Assembly: GCA_022570795.1 (NCBI GenBank)
Contig: JAKUDP010000005.1
Coordinates: forward strand, 868,001 to 932,000
Source of the DNA: Sphaerulina vaccinii
Taxonomy: Eukaryota; Ascomycota; Dothideomycetes; Mycosphaerellales; Mycosphaerellaceae
Reading direction: 5' to 3'
DNA length: 64,000 nt
Shown: positions 44,054 to 55,521 of the stretch, piece by piece
Layout of the letters: each line of letters starts with the position of its first letter
Position numbering within the stretch: position 1 is the stretch's first letter
Position numbers and translations under genes: made by a program
The notes under the pieces: model-generated
Databases searched by the model: none
Told to the model about the DNA's origin: nothing
Seen by the model: only the letters and a program-made list of their open reading frames with translations

Positions 44054-47000
44054 GATATGTAGTCTACTGCCTCTTTCTGGCGCTTCTGTCTAGGATGTTC
44101 GTGTTTGTGACGGACACTTTGGGCTCTTCATGATCGGAATTGGCAGAGTTTCGAGGTGGCTGAAACAGAGGGAACTGGTGGAGTGTGAGCTGTAAGCTGT
44201 AAGGTATATATGGTGTCGGTACATGTGTGTTCAGTGTTAGAGAACTGGGATGAGTCCTTTGTGATGCTTTGAGCCTCCTTCAACTCTGTCGGTGTTGGGT
44301 CTTCATACAGCGGTCAGATGTTGCCTCGGATGATTACTTGAGGGCTTTGTCGTGTCATGGACGTGGAAGGGTCTTGATCACGTTGGCTACGCGTAATTTT
44401 CTGGATGCTGCTCCGGGAACTGCTGCTCCGTCAATAAGATATAGCCTGGCAGAATTCTGGGAGGTATAACGTTTGTCGGGCGTAGTAGATGAGTACCTCG
44501 CAACACGTATCGTAGCATCCGAGCAGATATGGCACACATCCGCGAGCGGGAGGAGGCATACCATGTTGTTGTGACTACAAATGAAAGTCGTCCCATGGCA
44601 CAAGTGCCAACAATGTTTCTGATATAGTTCCAGGGCTCGAAAAGGCAGAGCTTGTCATGCTCCTCGAGCATTGATCATGGAGCTATGACACCAATTGTAG
44701 GTTCTGCGTGAGTTCGATAGCTGTATCTCCACCAGCGAAGTCGCGGCGAAAGCCTGGAAGAGAGCTCATATCAAGGGAGATCTGCCACAAGAAGCCTTGC
44801 TCGTCAGATTGGGAAGGAACACCTTGCGATATTCTGGTACGGCAATTGATCTGCACGCACTGGGCGGACATGCATAGCTGAAGACGCGTCGAACGCGGTC
44901 GCGTGCAACAGGACCTGATAGGCAGAACCCCAGTGATGAGGCTATACGACGCCCAGAGTCTCGCCAGTGGTGACACAACGCGGCGTGATCAGTCTGACGA
45001 CGTTTCTGTTAACAGCTCCTCCACATCAATATTACGCCGGCATAATTAATGTACTGTTGGTGGTAAATTGGCGTTTGCCCGACATGCAGGCATTTCGCGT
45101 TGGCGGTTTCTCGTGAACAGGGCAGAGAAACGCGAGAACTGGGCAACCTCCAGATAGCGTGCTGCGCCACAGATGGTTAAGCGAAAGTGAAATATCCGGG
45201 CTAGTCCGTTCGTTGTCCACTTGCTCGGTAGCGTAGCTCATGGCAGACAGGCCAGATGTGGTTGATGAACATATGTTGTGGCCGCCAGCTCGTCCAATTG
45301 TGTTTGGCCAGCCAGATTCTTCTCCTAAGTCCAAGGTAGAATCGTGTGCTGTTGACGGTCGGTTTGACCTCTCTTCAACAGCCCGTCTTGTGATTGAGAT
45401 AAGAGCCGTTGGAGAACAGCGCGCTGAGACTTGTGCCAAATTGTGAGTGACGCGCTATGAATGCGACCCCGGAGCACGCGATCTGGTAGAGCTAAAATCA
45501 ATTAAGCTCAGGTTGTGGATGCAGCTGAGTTCGGAGCGGATGCATTCGATGAAGCTCTGCAGGTGGCGGTCGTCACAGCAAGTTCCTGAGACCTGAGGAA
45601 GCCGTTGTAACAGAAGGCACACGCTTCTGAAGCCATAGCAGCTGCCAGATGAGGATCTGAAATACCTTGTTGGCCAGCACATCCTGGATGCTGGACTCTC
45701 GTGAGCGAATCCCCTGCTGGGCCAAGCACGAACTCAAACAGGCATCGGCAAACATAGGCGAGTCATGGCTGATCTTGTCTTCATCGTTCTTCGCAAAAGC
45801 ACATGGCCGACTCCTTCGTTACATGCAGTGATGAGCTCTGGGCGGTGTCTGTACAGCTGCAGTCTACGTGTAAGTCTGTTATTCGAGTCTGGTGGTCGAT
45901 GTAGCTACACATCTGCAGAAGGGTCCGTGAGGTTGCTCCTGTGATTCCCCGATGTTGGCAAGCGTGGTTCGAGTGAAGGTTAGCTGATTCGACAGATCAG
46001 CAGTACTTTGCGCCACAGCGAGGGCTTTTTCCTTCCGTGCCGTTCCCATATGCAGACCTGCAGAGGACTGGCACGGCGTTGTGTAGAATACAAGTCTGGC
46101 CAGAGCGGTGGTGCGAGCAATCACAGTTGCAGCTTGACCGGAGTTGTTGATAAGACAAGTGCCAAAAGTGCACTGGAGCGGTGACTTCGTGTGAAGCTCA
46201 GACTTTACATCGAGATCTGGTTGTTAGCAAGCCTTCGACAGCGATATTTTCGAAGCTCCAGGATTCAGGAACGAGAAAGGACCCCTCGATGCCATCTCTC
46301 ACAGGGTTCGAGCTTCCTGGTTGAAACTCTGACATGTGAAGGCATTTCTGAAGCAAGGCTGACTCTGCTGAGCTGGCGTTGAGTACGTATATATGTTGCA
46401 GCTGAGACCAGATGCGGGCGTGATGTGCTCTTATGCGATCTAATGCAGCAACGAGCATGGTATGGACACCGATTGTACGTCATGTCTCGCGTTTCTGTGC
46501 CTGCACGCGACATAAATACACACGCGTAGATTGGCCTGCGAAATTTTTGCTGGCTTAGTCGTGTTGTAGCGCGGAGACGAACGATGCTGTGTATCAAAGC
46601 GTTGGTGGACACTGTAGTCTGGCCGCCTCACCGTAACGGCGTTGCCACGGTATTCTCGGATATATTACATACAGTGTACGTACAAAGAGGTCGACGGCGC
46701 AAGGGAGAAAGAAAAAAAGTCAGTAGTTGATGGGGAAGATGATGCTGTAACACTTGTGAGATCCGCTCAGAGTACCGGATATGCGTTTCATCCTCGCGTT
46801 TGTGCACGCCGAGCGACCGACTGAAGCAATATACAAGTGCAACTATAGATAGTCCAGCTTCTTGCAAAAGTCGTGGATGGCGGAATGGCTGCGAGGAGAG
46901 GTGCATAGCGTGAGCACTATCAAATATTAAGACTAATTGGTCGCCAAGCGGTAGTCTGTGGTAGTCTGAAGCAGTTCCATCTGCGTCTTCGTATACAGCT

Positions 47001-50000
47001 CTTCCCGGTGTGTCGAGCAGGAGGTCGGGATGCTCGGCTTGAGGGTTCCTTCTCCTACAATAATGAAGTCCCGGTGTCACAATGAGCGTTTGTCGTGCGT
47101 ACTACCACAGTCTGCAGGAACGGTGAGCAAATGCCTGGCCACAGAGCGCTTGATGAGCAAACAATTGTGCGACGTGTATCTCTGGTTGATGGCAACGCTG
47201 CATTTGGATGGCTTGCTTCATGTCGCTGCAATTTGACGTATTGCCTGGGTTCCTGGGACTGAGATGCAGATAGCCGCTCCGAATGGCAGTCGGCGAGACC
47301 AGAAGCGCTTAATAGCAGCTGCGATACCAATGGCTGCGCAGAGTATGATGAGATGCGTTGCAATGTCAGTGCTGAGGCGCCTCTTGCGTTGTCCTCGTGT
47401 TTGATGGACGCGTCTCAGAGTACACGCGGGTAAAGTGCATGCAGCTCTCAATGAGGAAGAGAGCCGGCTATCTGGGCGTTCTCTGCGTGGTAGCGACCTG
47501 CGAGTGCCAGGTTGGCGCAGGAAGCGAGGCGAGGATGACTGGCTAGCAGCGCCTCGGAACCCAGTAGCTGCAGACGAGGACGCAGCTTGTGATTCGACAT
47601 GAACGAATGCCTATATTGTGGACCTGATCGAGTCCAGCTGAAGGGACGTCGCTCCGGACCACAAAATAGATGGCGAAAGCGTGCGGTGGCTTCAGAGAGC
47701 ACGCAGCAGCTCGTGAGCAGACAGAACGAGCGAGCGGACGAGTGTGATGGTTGTCGCTGGCTGTCTCACCAGCACGCAGCAGAGTGCCAGACAGGATAGT
47801 AACAAGCCACACAAACGCCGAATGCAGGCTCGGTCGAGGTTGTTGCTGGGTGCCATGTACCAGAGCCCCACAAGCTGACACGCACAGCGCGGCTCTGGTA
47901 CAGAATAAGTCGCCGTAACGTTAGTTAAACACGACCGCCAGCGGAAGGACATTGCATGATGGGGGCCGTGAGCATAGTTTCGCCTTGCACGATCCATGCA
48001 AGACCAAAGTGGGCCAAGCGTCCAGAGCGGATCCCAGACCCAAGGATTATGGTCCATCTGCGTCTCTCTGCTTCACTGACCACCTCCCTTCTCTCCTCAG
48101 GTCATTGTTTTCTTGCACCTCAATCTGCCTGGCAATGGAGTCTTTGAGCATCAGCGTCCGGGAGTAAGTATCTGCCGCGGATTCGGCAAGACACCCACTA
48201 CTGGCCTGTGCTCGTCAAAGAACCTCCTTGCTCTCTCTCGTCAAAGGTCTGTGACCACTGCAGAGAATACCTACTGTGGTCCGCCTCGACCAACAACCTA
48301 ACCTACCCTCGCCCGCCCTCATATCACCGCCTCGTCGACCTCTCATCTTCGTTGATCGAAAGAGCTCACGACCACCTCGACCTCCGCCCGCCTACCTCGA
48401 CCTGCCACCACCGCCAGCTTCGACGACGACAGGTCTCGTGCTCGCCCGCCTGCTTCCTGGACCGGCTCGTGTGCTTCTCATCAAAAGGTAAGATACACCC
48501 CTCAGACACGTGTGCATGAGTGGTAGAGGCAAATGGCAGTGGAATGGAGGAGACGGACGATGAGATGAAGTTGTGGTGGATGGCTGGAAGGAGGTGATGG
48601 GCTTCAGTCGTGGCTTCCCATGTTTCTTTCCATCTGAGTCGGTACAACGTATATCCCATGGACGACAGCGAGAGGCTTCGGCACTGGAGCTGTCAGTGTC
48701 AGTTCTGGATATCATGGCAGCACATCACCTCCCATCAACGACCTCGACCTACAGCTGCCCACAGGCCTCAAATCTGGCATGCCTCAGGACCACGCACCAC
48801 GGCTCATATCCGGCACTCCTTTCAGCTCTGCACACTGTTGCAGCCCCTTCATTGCATCGAACTCCATCCAGTATCATCAACCTCGGAAAGTATGCTCTAC
48901 GGCATTCGTCTGACATAACCCTCGTCTCCTCCCTGCCGCAACACCCCACCACACCACCATTCCTTCTGGACAATACCACCGATTGGGATGAGCAGCATTG
49001 GCATCGACGTGAGGAATTGGTTGTGAAGGTCAAGGCGAACCATTGGCCTTTACATTCCTCACGAAGCGTCTGGAACGACCGGGTAATTCCAATGAGAGAT
49101 TTGCACAAACCACGTCAGTCTGCGGCCGACCACTAGTAGCTATGGTGCTTTTGACTCGACCCTCGACCTCGACACGAATGCATGCGATACCGCATGCGAG
49201 ATGGATGCTCTTCAAGTCGAGAGTGCACACGCTGACCACGTTTTCTTATAGCAACCCTGACTACTGGACATCCCTGGATCGCTCCCAAGTGTGCTTCTTC
49301 ACAGACGCATCATTTACCTTCTCATCAGGGACAGGAGTACTGAATTGCTCAGGTATGTTCACATCATTTCATTGAAAGCCAGTTCTCGGTTATGGACCTC
49401 CTTGCCTAATCGTACATTGCTGGCTTTGAAAAAGGGCAAGGCTAATTGGCATTCCCCAGATTCTTCACGGCCGCCCTGTGAGATCCCTTCGATCCAGTCA
49501 ACATTCACCCGTCGAATTGTGGAGTCGTTAGCTCGTTCTCTGCACTTCACACGGCCATCCTAGTCGACCTCGAACGATCTCCTGGAATCTTTGTCCAATC
49601 GGTATCCTCACCGTGGCTCGCAAGGAGACGATTCGTTCTGTTCAGCTCACCGTGCACGCTCTCACCACACTACCTCACTGTAATTTAATTCTCAAGGTAT
49701 GCATCCTGGTCGCGCTGCCGGCAGATCGTGTTCTACGTAAGGTACAGCGTACCGAACTTCGACAAGACTGCAGACTTCCAACACGCGATAGCATAACTGA
49801 CACGTCCTAGGCATAACCCGCCGCTGTCTATAACATCATCTGTCGACCAGCGTCCAAGGATCTGTTCCAGACTTTCAGCCTGTTCATTCACTTGGTTCTA
49901 CAATAGCAACTAATCACGATCTTTCACAACGACCCAGAATCCGGGATCCACACTCTTTAATTCAGTTCAACTGCTGGACATCCACTCCTTTACAACCTCA

Positions 50001-50087
50001 GAAAATCTCGGCTTGCAACAACTTGTCAATCCTGGAGACCTGACAACACGTTCACAACAACCATCTCATCTAAGCCTCACTGACAAC
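44054..50087. other. 6-kb stretch without a convincing gene; right part is the G1 cyclin leader
   Basis: No frame between 44.1 and 48.0 kb shows a domain or a coherent exon chain. The best candidate, a minus-strand segment 44683-44976 ending NLQLVS, is isolated. A 12-bp inverted repeat sits at 47856-47902. From about 48.0 kb the sequence turns pyrimidine-rich with many CTCGACCTC-like words and several intron-like donors (GTAAGT near 48163, GTAAGA near 48486, GTATGT near 49353). This suggests a long, spliced 5' leader of the cyclin gene. No tRNA or rRNA gene was recognised. Confidence 0.45.
47856..47902. repeat. Perfect 12-bp inverted repeat with 23-nt loop
   Basis: TGTACCAGAGCC (47856-47867) and its exact reverse complement GGCTCTGGTACA (47891-47902) flank a 23-nt loop that itself holds a short GCTG/CAGC pair. 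The DNA or an RNA from it could form a stable hairpin. There is no T tract after it and no adjacent gene end. Confidence 0.7.
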
Positions 50088-51374
50088 ATGGCTTACCAAT
50101 CCCAACAATCTCAGCCAATGGCTGGCACAAGGCCTTTCCCGTCTTTTGGATACTGCGACTCGTACTTCGTTGAAAGTCACGACGATGATGATGGTATCTA
50201 CGCACGCGCCGCTCTGGAACGTGAGCGGACACGGAATGTAGCGAAGATCAGGCAGAAGGCCCTCGCCGAGGACCTATCAAGAACGACTGCCGATGAGTAC
50301 TACGAGGATGTGCTCGACCACATGGAGTACATGGAGGGCGAGACCATGCCTGATATCCACTCCATCGAGATCCAGACCGAGATCCAATGGTTCATGCGAC
50401 CATACCTCCTGGACTTTCTCCTTGAAGCTCATCACGCCTTCCAGCTGCTGCCTGAGACGCTTCACCTCGCTGTTAACTTACTCGATCGATACTGCTCAAG
50501 ACGTGTAGTCTACAAGCGTCACTACCAGCTCGTTGGCTGTGCAGCACTTCTCATTGCTGCCAAGTACGGGGATAGGAAGGAACGAGTGCCAACCATCAGA
50601 GAACTGAAGTCAATGTGCTGCTCACTTTACGACGACGACATGTTCACACAGATGGAGTGGCACGTGCTTCAAACTCTGAACTGGGTCATCGGTCACCCTA
50701 CTGTCACTAGCTTCCTCGCGCTTGCCCTCACGGAGGTTGCTGCATACGACCCAGCTCTGGAGCATATGACCTGGTATATCTCTGAGCTCGCCTTATACCA
50801 CAAGGAGTTCATCCCGGTACGACCATCAGTCATGGCTCGATCATGTCTTGCATTGGCCCGTTGCATTCTGGGCAGGCTTCAGTCAAGAAACGATGAATGG
50901 TCTGCGCGATACGATCCTCAGGTGGTTCTCAACCTGTCCAACCATCTTGCTCACCCATCACAAGCACTGCTCCGCAAGTATGCATCACCACACTTGTCCG
51001 AGGTGTCATCTACCATCCAGATATTCCTCGACCAACAAGCTAGGCTTGTCTCTGCACAACGAGCGGCTCAGAACCAGACTCCTGTCCAGGAGGCACACAT
51101 GGACATCGACTCACAGCCTATTGCCAACTCTCACCTCATGCCGCAGACACCTCAGAAGGTTGGATACTCTACTGCACCATTCGGCATGATTACGCCACCT
51201 ATCACTCCTGACAAGGATCAGATGACCAACGCTTGCTATGGTACGAACCACGGCTTTGTGAATAGGGTAGCACATTGCGTGCCAACCCCACCTTCAGCTG
51301 GTGAGCAGATGCATCACAACAACTATGTGATGCAACAACAACAATACATGCCGCAGCCCCAGTTCGTTCAATAG
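50088..51374 (+). CDS. G1/S-type cyclin (Cln-like)
   Basis: This is a single-exon gene for 428 residues. Cyclins of this group activate the main Cdk for entry into the cell cycle. The cyclin box spans about residues 110-250: MRPYLLDFLLEAHHAFQLLPETLHLAVNLLDRY with the conserved leading R/LDxxLE pattern, then YQLVGCAALLIAAKYGDRKERVP and a second helical repeat starting TQMEWHVLQTLNWVIGHPT. A further helical segment (SELALYHKEF, SVMARSCLALARCIL) fits the C-terminal cyclin fold. The tail is disordered, Gln-rich and contains TP sites (TPQK, TPPITPD) that could be Cdk targets. The ATG at 50088 is the first ATG in a frame open from 50013. A B-type cyclin is less likely because no destruction box is evident near the N-terminus. 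Confidence 0.9.
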   Translation: MAYQSQQSQPMAGTRPFPSFGYCDSYFVESHDDDDGIYARAALERERTRNVAKIRQKALAEDLSRTTADEYYEDVLDHMEYMEGETMPDIHSIEIQTEIQWFMRPYLLDFLLEAHHAFQLLPETLHLAVNLLDRYCSRRVVYKRHYQLVGCAALLIAAKYGDRKERVPTIRELKSMCCSLYDDDMFTQMEWHVLQTLNWVIGHPTVTSFLALALTEVAAYDPALEHMTWYISELALYHKEFIPVRPSVMARSCLALARCILGRLQSRNDEWSARYDPQVVLNLSNHLAHPSQALLRKYASPHLSEVSSTIQIFLDQQARLVSAQRAAQNQTPVQEAHMDIDSQPIANSHLMPQTPQKVGYSTAPFGMITPPITPDKDQMTNACYGTNHGFVNRVAHCVPTPPSAGEQMHHNNYVMQQQQYMPQPQFVQ

Positions 51375-52980
51375 CGAACTATGGACATAACACATCCGGC
51401 CCACTCGACCACGACTCTCCAGTGTGGCGAAGGGCACCTGCCGCACGTCGGCACTTGTTGTAACAACAACTGTACAAGGAACTCACGATACGTGGGACAC
51501 ACCTACTGTACGTGTACGAACGTCATAAGCATTCAGCACAGCATTCAAGCGAGCGTTGCATTTTCGAGCATTTTCTTTGTGTACAAACTCCGCCCCAGAA
51601 CCCGCACGAAGCCAGCAACATCAAAAAGCTGGACGTGGGCTGGAAAGGCAAGGAGAAGAAGCATGTACGGGTAGATTATCTGGGTGGTACGTGGAATCGA
51701 AGGATTCGCACGAAAAGCAGAAAGCATAATTACTCTAGTGGGATTCAGACTGTAAGGCAAGGAAAGGGAAACTAGGAAAGAACAAGAAGAAGTTCCAAGG
51801 AAGAACGTCCACAAATGGATGATATGGCGACGGCGCCACAAACAAGGCTCGATTTGCTCTTTCTCAAGCGTTTTCGACAGATACCCGATATACCCATGTT
51901 CATACAAAAAAGTCGTCAAGCAGATCAGTCCGAAATTTCTCCTTCGTCTTTCGTCTCTCCGAGTGCTCGTGCACGAAATGTGGAATTGAAGTGACACAAC
52001 GGAAGGAGCGAAGCAACAGCCGGTTGATTCTCCAGGTCTCAGCGGTTTCTATAGGCGACGGTGGTGCAACATCTTCTGGCTAGCGTGTTGCGAGGCGAGA
52101 TCACATTCTTCATTAATGTTGTGTCAAAGACTCAGAGCAACACGCCTGTGCTTACACTTCATGTGCATCGCTGTGAAAGTACACTGTGCTGCGTCCAATA
52201 TTCGATTTGTCTGATCTTTATGCTCATTTCCGCCGGCTTGTGGGCCGGAGCTGTTGTGTGATGGGCAGCGTCGTTTGTATCATTACGAAATGGCGCTTTC
52301 CAACAATGTCATGCTACATCACCATGGTAGCACTATCAGGTCTTGTGCAGCATTACCGGATTGTGCATTTGCATACCAAGTGAAGTGACATCGAAGTCTC
52401 GATAACCCCTGTCATCAACACCGCCACATGTGGCTAGTGGCGCCAAGCAAACGATGGCAAGGGCGAGGATGAGGAAGAATCAAGGACGTAAAGAGGGACG
52501 AAAGACGACGATTCACTCTTCCCCTAGCAATGACTCGCAGGAGGTGGATGGGAATAGGCTGTCAGTCAGATGTGAGATCATGTACGAAGTGCTGTCTGAC
52601 GCGGCCAATACAACTGCCTAAATTGCTTGCTCGCGATTGCCAACGAGCCAAGATGCAGGCAGGCGAAGTATACTCCTGTAGAGACAATCAGCACCAGTTT
52701 GAGGACATGGTGATCACGGACCTGTTGGTCTCCAGTTTCTCCTGACTCCTCACAGTTGACTGCCGACAAGCTCTCGCAGAGTCAAAGTGGCGCCTAGACT
52801 CGATCAGCATTCTGATGGGGATGATGGGGACGACATAAGTGATGTGTTATCGCGCGACCACACTCCTGAGAAATACCATCATTCATTCCGAGGCTAAAGT
52901 AAGATGAGTAGTAAATTTCTGCTCCTGGAGTGTTAACATTATCCAAGACGTGCATCATATATCCAAAGTCGGTGCAGTAA
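51375..52980. other. Convergent intergenic region between cyclin and arrestin-like genes
   Basis: There are 1.6 kb without a supported gene, holding the 3' regions of two convergent genes. Short frames with basic, low-information translations occur. Confidence 0.5.
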
Positions 52981-55521
52981 TCAGATCCAACCCTCTCGCG
53001 ATCGATCTCTGTCCTTATTACGACGCTGTTCCCACCAATTAATGCCTCTCTCCTTCAGACCGCCACTCGCCTTCCTTCGTACACCCTTGAATTCGAATCG
53101 GCTCCGATCAAGCTTGTCTCGAAAGTTCAAGGCCGTAGCAGAACGTTCGCTGGGCGCGTCGATGCTAATCTTTCGTGTAGTACTGTTGAGTCCCAGAGTG
53201 TATGGCGCAATGTGTGTCTGGCTTGACGAACTCTGCATCTGTGGTCGCAAGTTCTGGTCGTTGATTTTCTTGACGGACTTCATGCTGCGCAGTGTCTCGA
53301 AGCTCCCGATGTGCTTTATACGGCCCCTCAAGGCTTCAAACTCTTCTGTCAGACTGCCGGTGACCTGGTTGGGGGGTGTTGAATATGACATGGCTCCGTA
53401 TGCTCCCAGAGTTTCTGTACTTCTGCTGCCGAATGCCATTCTAGCTAAGCTGGAATTGCTGGCTACCTTGATCATACCCGCTCCTTTCTTAGGTCTAGGA
53501 GCATTCTTGCGTGGCGAGGAGTCGAGAATACTGCGTATGTCGTCCATGTCAGCTCGATGTTCGCGTTGGCGATCCAATGATTGCAGCCTCGGGGCCGCAA
53601 ATGCACGCCCTTGTGCATATGATGGCTTTCGCTGGAGTTCCATGGTTGCGGCAGGTGAGGAGACTGATCTTTGGCGATAGTGCCCAGCATCCTGTCTCTT
53701 CGATCGAGAACGACCCATCTGGTTACAAGCACGTTTTTCTTCAATTGCGGCAGCCACTTGAGCCACAGAGTTGGGCACCACATCCAAGGAGTTCATATGT
53801 ATGAGTATGATTGGCAATTGCACAGAGACCAGCTTGGAATTGGCCAGTGAAGCTGCCACATTCAAGAAGTAGCGCACTTCGAACCATTTCCCGCAGCGAA
53901 CTGTTCCGTGTCCACGAGGAAGTTCGACTTCGCACGTTCGCGTATCGGATGTGTAGGGTTCAATGCCGTGCCACCCAGCAATGCCAGGTTTCAGGAGAGA
54001 TTTGGCAAGCACAGTCTGCTCGTTGCTCTCAAATATGCGAGCTTGACCTGCTGACTTTTCTAACGTGGCCGCTGCTGCATGTTTGTAGAAGAGAATGTCG
54101 CGTTCGAGTGTAAGCTCCAGCTTCTTCACTGGCTTTCGACATTTGTTGACGATATGTACATCGACGAAGATACTGCTGCCGCTGACCCAGACCTGCCTAT
54201 GAAGGCCTGCAGTGACTTTCAACATCTCAGATCCAGCCGAGCGCGGCACGGAAAGTTCGTCCGAGGCTGTCAGAGGGCTTGGAAGTGAAGTAAGTGCCTT
54301 CTCTGGGTCGTACGTGGGTAGCACATGCACATCTTGAGATGTCCTCACTCGATAGTGTTTTCCAGACTCTCGGATCACTGCTGTGACAGCTAGCATGAAA
54401 CGGATGTTGGCATGCTTCGAGTGAAACGGCGGAGGCCCAGTATCGAGAGGTAGGCTTATCATGAATGGCAGCGCCGAACAGGAAGGTACCAAGCACCAGA
54501 ATTTGTCGTATGTGACAAAGACGCTGGCTGGCTGTACCATCTTCGCTGGTGGAGGATGTTTCTTGTCAATCAGCTCAGTGCCCAGAGCCAGGAAGGTAGC
54601 CTTGCGATTGTTGCTCATCTGCTCAATCCCAAGTAGGTCCACAGAAAGCCCGCCGATGCTAAGTTGTCGTCGTCCACTAACATATTCGTTGTCGTCTACC
54701 GTCACCCTGACAAATCCTTCCACGCTGCCGCCTCCCACAAAGACAGGCGCCGACACCTGAAGCTCAAGCTTGATTCGAGGATGTTTGTGCAACGGGAAGT
54801 CTAGGATCTCGACAGGGTGCAATACTCGGATTTGAGTGCGTGAAGGTACGCGTCGCGCGGCATCTGACGTGATAGGATCCAGCTTTAGACCAGCTTGTTT
54901 TACCGGCGACTGGCTTGTGCCATGATTTGGCACTAGGAACTGATGGGGCGGGCCTGGGCCTGATGAAGCTTGCGTGTGTATGGATGGCTTTCTCGAATGT
55001 CCAGGAACTTGGCGATTGAACGATGAAGAGCGTCGAGGTATGCTTGATTGAGGCACACTGAAGAAGCTTCCCTGCTCTGGCGTGCTGCTATACGAAGATG
55101 AACCTCCCTCTTGTTGCGGCGGAACTACGATCGCGGTCGGTTTCGGTTGCGCCGACGCAGTAGTCTTCAGCGATCGCGATCGCTTTAAGGACAGGCTTCG
55201 CTTCGCTGTGGTATTCTGCGATGCATTGCGCCTGTGTTGATGCGGGTAGCGGACAACAACGTGGTCCATAAGGCTGGGCTCGCTCAACTCGCGAATGTCG
55301 GATAATGGTCGCGGGATCAAGGAGGACCATGGTGCCGGGTCTGATGACTGGTACTCAATCGGAGAAGAAGCATCTTCGGGTCCTGCTGACAGCGTAGGTG
55401 CAGGCGGTGGAGGAGGCGGAGGGAGTATAGGATCTGGCTTCTTGAATTGAGGAGGCGGAAGTGGAAGTTCGTAGATTGGCTGGGGCTTCGAGATCTCATA
55501 GCGCCGCGGACGTTTCTCCAT
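52981..55521 (-). CDS. Arrestin-like (alpha-arrestin) domain protein
   Basis: This is a single-exon gene for 846 residues. The N-terminal 220 residues are disordered and Pro/Ser-rich (a PPPPPPPAP run, SRSLK and RRSSSF patches). An arrestin-type beta-sandwich follows: HPRIKLELQVSAPVFVGGGSVEG, then VDDNEYVSGRRQLSIGGLSVDLLG, FWCLVPSCSALPFMISLPLDTGPPPFHSKHA. Next are the C-terminal arrestin region (GLHRQVWVSGSSIFVDVHIVN, KKLELTLER, FEVRYFLNV, VSVQLPIILIHMNSLDVVP) and a basic tail. Fungal alpha-arrestins act as adaptors linking Rsp5-type ubiquitin ligases to cargo transporters. No clear PPxY motif was noticed, so the ligase link is uncertain here. The start is the ATG at 55521; the frame is open slightly upstream without an ATG. 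Confidence 0.82.
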   Translation of the reverse strand: MEKRPRRYEISKPQPIYELPLPPPQFKKPDPILPPPPPPPAPTLSAGPEDASSPIEYQSSDPAPWSSLIPRPLSDIRELSEPSLMDHVVVRYPHQHRRNASQNTTAKRSLSLKRSRSLKTTASAQPKPTAIVVPPQQEGGSSSYSSTPEQGSFFSVPQSSIPRRSSSFNRQVPGHSRKPSIHTQASSGPGPPHQFLVPNHGTSQSPVKQAGLKLDPITSDAARRVPSRTQIRVLHPVEILDFPLHKHPRIKLELQVSAPVFVGGGSVEGFVRVTVDDNEYVSGRRQLSIGGLSVDLLGIEQMSNNRKATFLALGTELIDKKHPPPAKMVQPASVFVTYDKFWCLVPSCSALPFMISLPLDTGPPPFHSKHANIRFMLAVTAVIRESGKHYRVRTSQDVHVLPTYDPEKALTSLPSPLTASDELSVPRSAGSEMLKVTAGLHRQVWVSGSSIFVDVHIVNKCRKPVKKLELTLERDILFYKHAAAATLEKSAGQARIFESNEQTVLAKSLLKPGIAGWHGIEPYTSDTRTCEVELPRGHGTVRCGKWFEVRYFLNVAASLANSKLVSVQLPIILIHMNSLDVVPNSVAQVAAAIEEKRACNQMGRSRSKRQDAGHYRQRSVSSPAATMELQRKPSYAQGRAFAAPRLQSLDRQREHRADMDDIRSILDSSPRKNAPRPKKGAGMIKVASNSSLARMAFGSRSTETLGAYGAMSYSTPPNQVTGSLTEEFEALRGRIKHIGSFETLRSMKSVKKINDQNLRPQMQSSSSQTHIAPYTLGLNSTTRKISIDAPSERSATALNFRDKLDRSRFEFKGVRRKASGGLKERGINWWEQRRNKDRDRSREGWI

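Noticed and set aside
44683..44976. Minus-strand frame of 97 codons ending GDTAIELTQNLQLVS
   Set aside because: Another frame over the same bases looks equally plausible (IAVPEYRKVFLPNL), no exons connect to it, and no domain is visible.
45032..45439. Minus-strand frame of 135 codons
   Set aside because: There is no ATG at its start and no motif, and the serine/threonine-rich content is not distinctive.
46270..46330. GGTTCGAGCTTCC resembling a tRNA B box
   Set aside because: No A box, acceptor stem pairing or cloverleaf could be found around it.
48573..49136. Plus-strand frame of 187 codons upstream of the cyclin
   Set aside because: The translation is a mix of His/Ser/Thr/Pro from a CT-rich tract with no domain; it is more likely leader sequence.
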